From the NCBI RefSeq assembly GCF_011745365.1, contig NW_024468912.1, forward strand, positions 3,410,001 to 3,474,000: a DNA stretch of 64,000 bases, written 5' to 3'. Of the stretch, positions 63,569-64,000 are shown in pieces. This DNA comes from Cryphonectria parasitica EP155. Lineage: Eukaryota; Ascomycota; Sordariomycetes; Diaporthales; Cryphonectriaceae. Positions within the stretch are counted from its first letter, which is position 1. Each line of letters begins with the position of its first letter. The translations under genes were made by a program, and so were the position numbers. A model generated the notes under the pieces. It worked only from the letters and a program-made list of their open reading frames with translations. It was not told the origin of the DNA and did not search any database.

Positions 63569-64000
63569 CCCAACCCTACCCACGAAGTCTCTTGGCTTGA
63601 GACATTCTCAGTATTCACCCTTCTACTACGGTCCCTCCGGACATTACTGGCGGACACCGGTGCCCAGAGAACCTTACGCCAACCCTCTCGGCAGAAGTCT
63701 TCCTCGTCGTCTCCTCGGCCAGGAACTTTATCCGAGAAAGGCCGTGCTTCAGCACCGACACATATCATGTTCGTGTTCATGGTGCTCAGGAGCTCTGTGC
63801 GTGCGGTGGATAGGTTTCACGGGCTGTTCTTGTGCGTGCGTTGCCCGGAGGTTTCGCGCCCTGTACTCCGCCGAGTCTAAATCACAAATCCCGTAATGTA
63901 TGCCTCTCTTGTCTGAGTTGCGCCGGGGTGTACTTGAGGTTCATTGAAGAATGTCCGACGGAATGCTTGGTATCCATGCTCACACTTGCAGTCATGATCT
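63569..64000. other. right-end upstream region, no gene seen
   Basis: Distal upstream sequence of the SDR gene up to the window edge. I see no gene. Confidence 0.45.

Noticed and set aside
1..64000. tRNA, rRNA, CRISPR arrays and transposons
   Set aside because: I looked for tRNA B-box words, 5S-like sequence, spaced direct repeats, and reverse-transcriptase or transposase motifs on both strands and found none that hold up by eye; a covariance-model scan would be decisive for tRNAs.

Overview
The window is nuclear DNA of a filamentous ascomycete (Pezizomycotina, most likely a Sordariomycete). Genes carry short introns (about 50 to 150 bases) with GTRNGY-type donors and CTRAC branch sites. Their products are typical of this group: a nuc-2/PHO81-like CDK inhibitor, a PREG/Pho80-like cyclin, a HET-domain protein, a tetrahydroxynaphthalene reductase and a SLIP-GC-like GTPase. 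I found no rRNA, tRNA, CRISPR array or recognisable transposon. Exon joins were read by eye and checked by reading phase.

Layout. 1-13.8 kb is dense housekeeping: the 3' end of nuc-2/PHO81, a small membrane protein, COA1 (complex IV assembly), mitochondrial ribosomal protein L3, a CCDC25 homologue, a PITH-domain protein, RRN6 (RNA polymerase I initiation), SPC25 (kinetochore) and MZT1 (gamma-tubulin recruitment). 14.5-22 kb holds a CHY/RING zinc-finger protein, a secreted heme-thiolate peroxidase and a HET-domain protein. 23.4-34.1 kb holds PMT2 (O-mannosylation), a Rab4-like GTPase, a Pns1/CTL-type transporter and the PREG/Pho80-like cyclin. 34.1-37.6 kb is gene-poor, with one candidate short secreted protein. 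37.6-50 kb holds a redox-dead PDI-like ER protein, a secretory prolyl-4-hydroxylase-like dioxygenase, a SLIP-GC-like GTPase and a full-length ABCC transporter. After another gene-poor stretch (50-53 kb) come a serine-rich single-pass membrane protein, an unknown Cys-rich protein, a Gal80-like Gfo/Idh/MocA protein, a P450, a DUF1643 protein of bacterial type and a T4HN-reductase-type SDR.

Functional links. The left end (PHO81-like) and 32.5-34.1 kb (Pho80-like) encode opposing parts of one phosphate-sensing circuit. SPC25 and MZT1 are adjacent mitotic-spindle genes on one strand. Several pairs share divergent promoters: membrane protein/COA1, MRPL3/CCDC25, RRN6/SPC25, HET/PMT2, Rab/Pns1, PDI-like/P4H, P450/DUF1643.

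Main points for a second look: a one-base exon (or twin intron) inside the invariant Trp codon of the CCDC25 homologue; a GC-AG intron inside the EHD motif of the peroxidase; a bacterial-type DUF1643 gene; a PDI-like protein that has lost its CxxC but keeps a signal peptide and an ER-retrieval-like tail; and stop-free introns of length 3n in RRN6 and the PITH gene.
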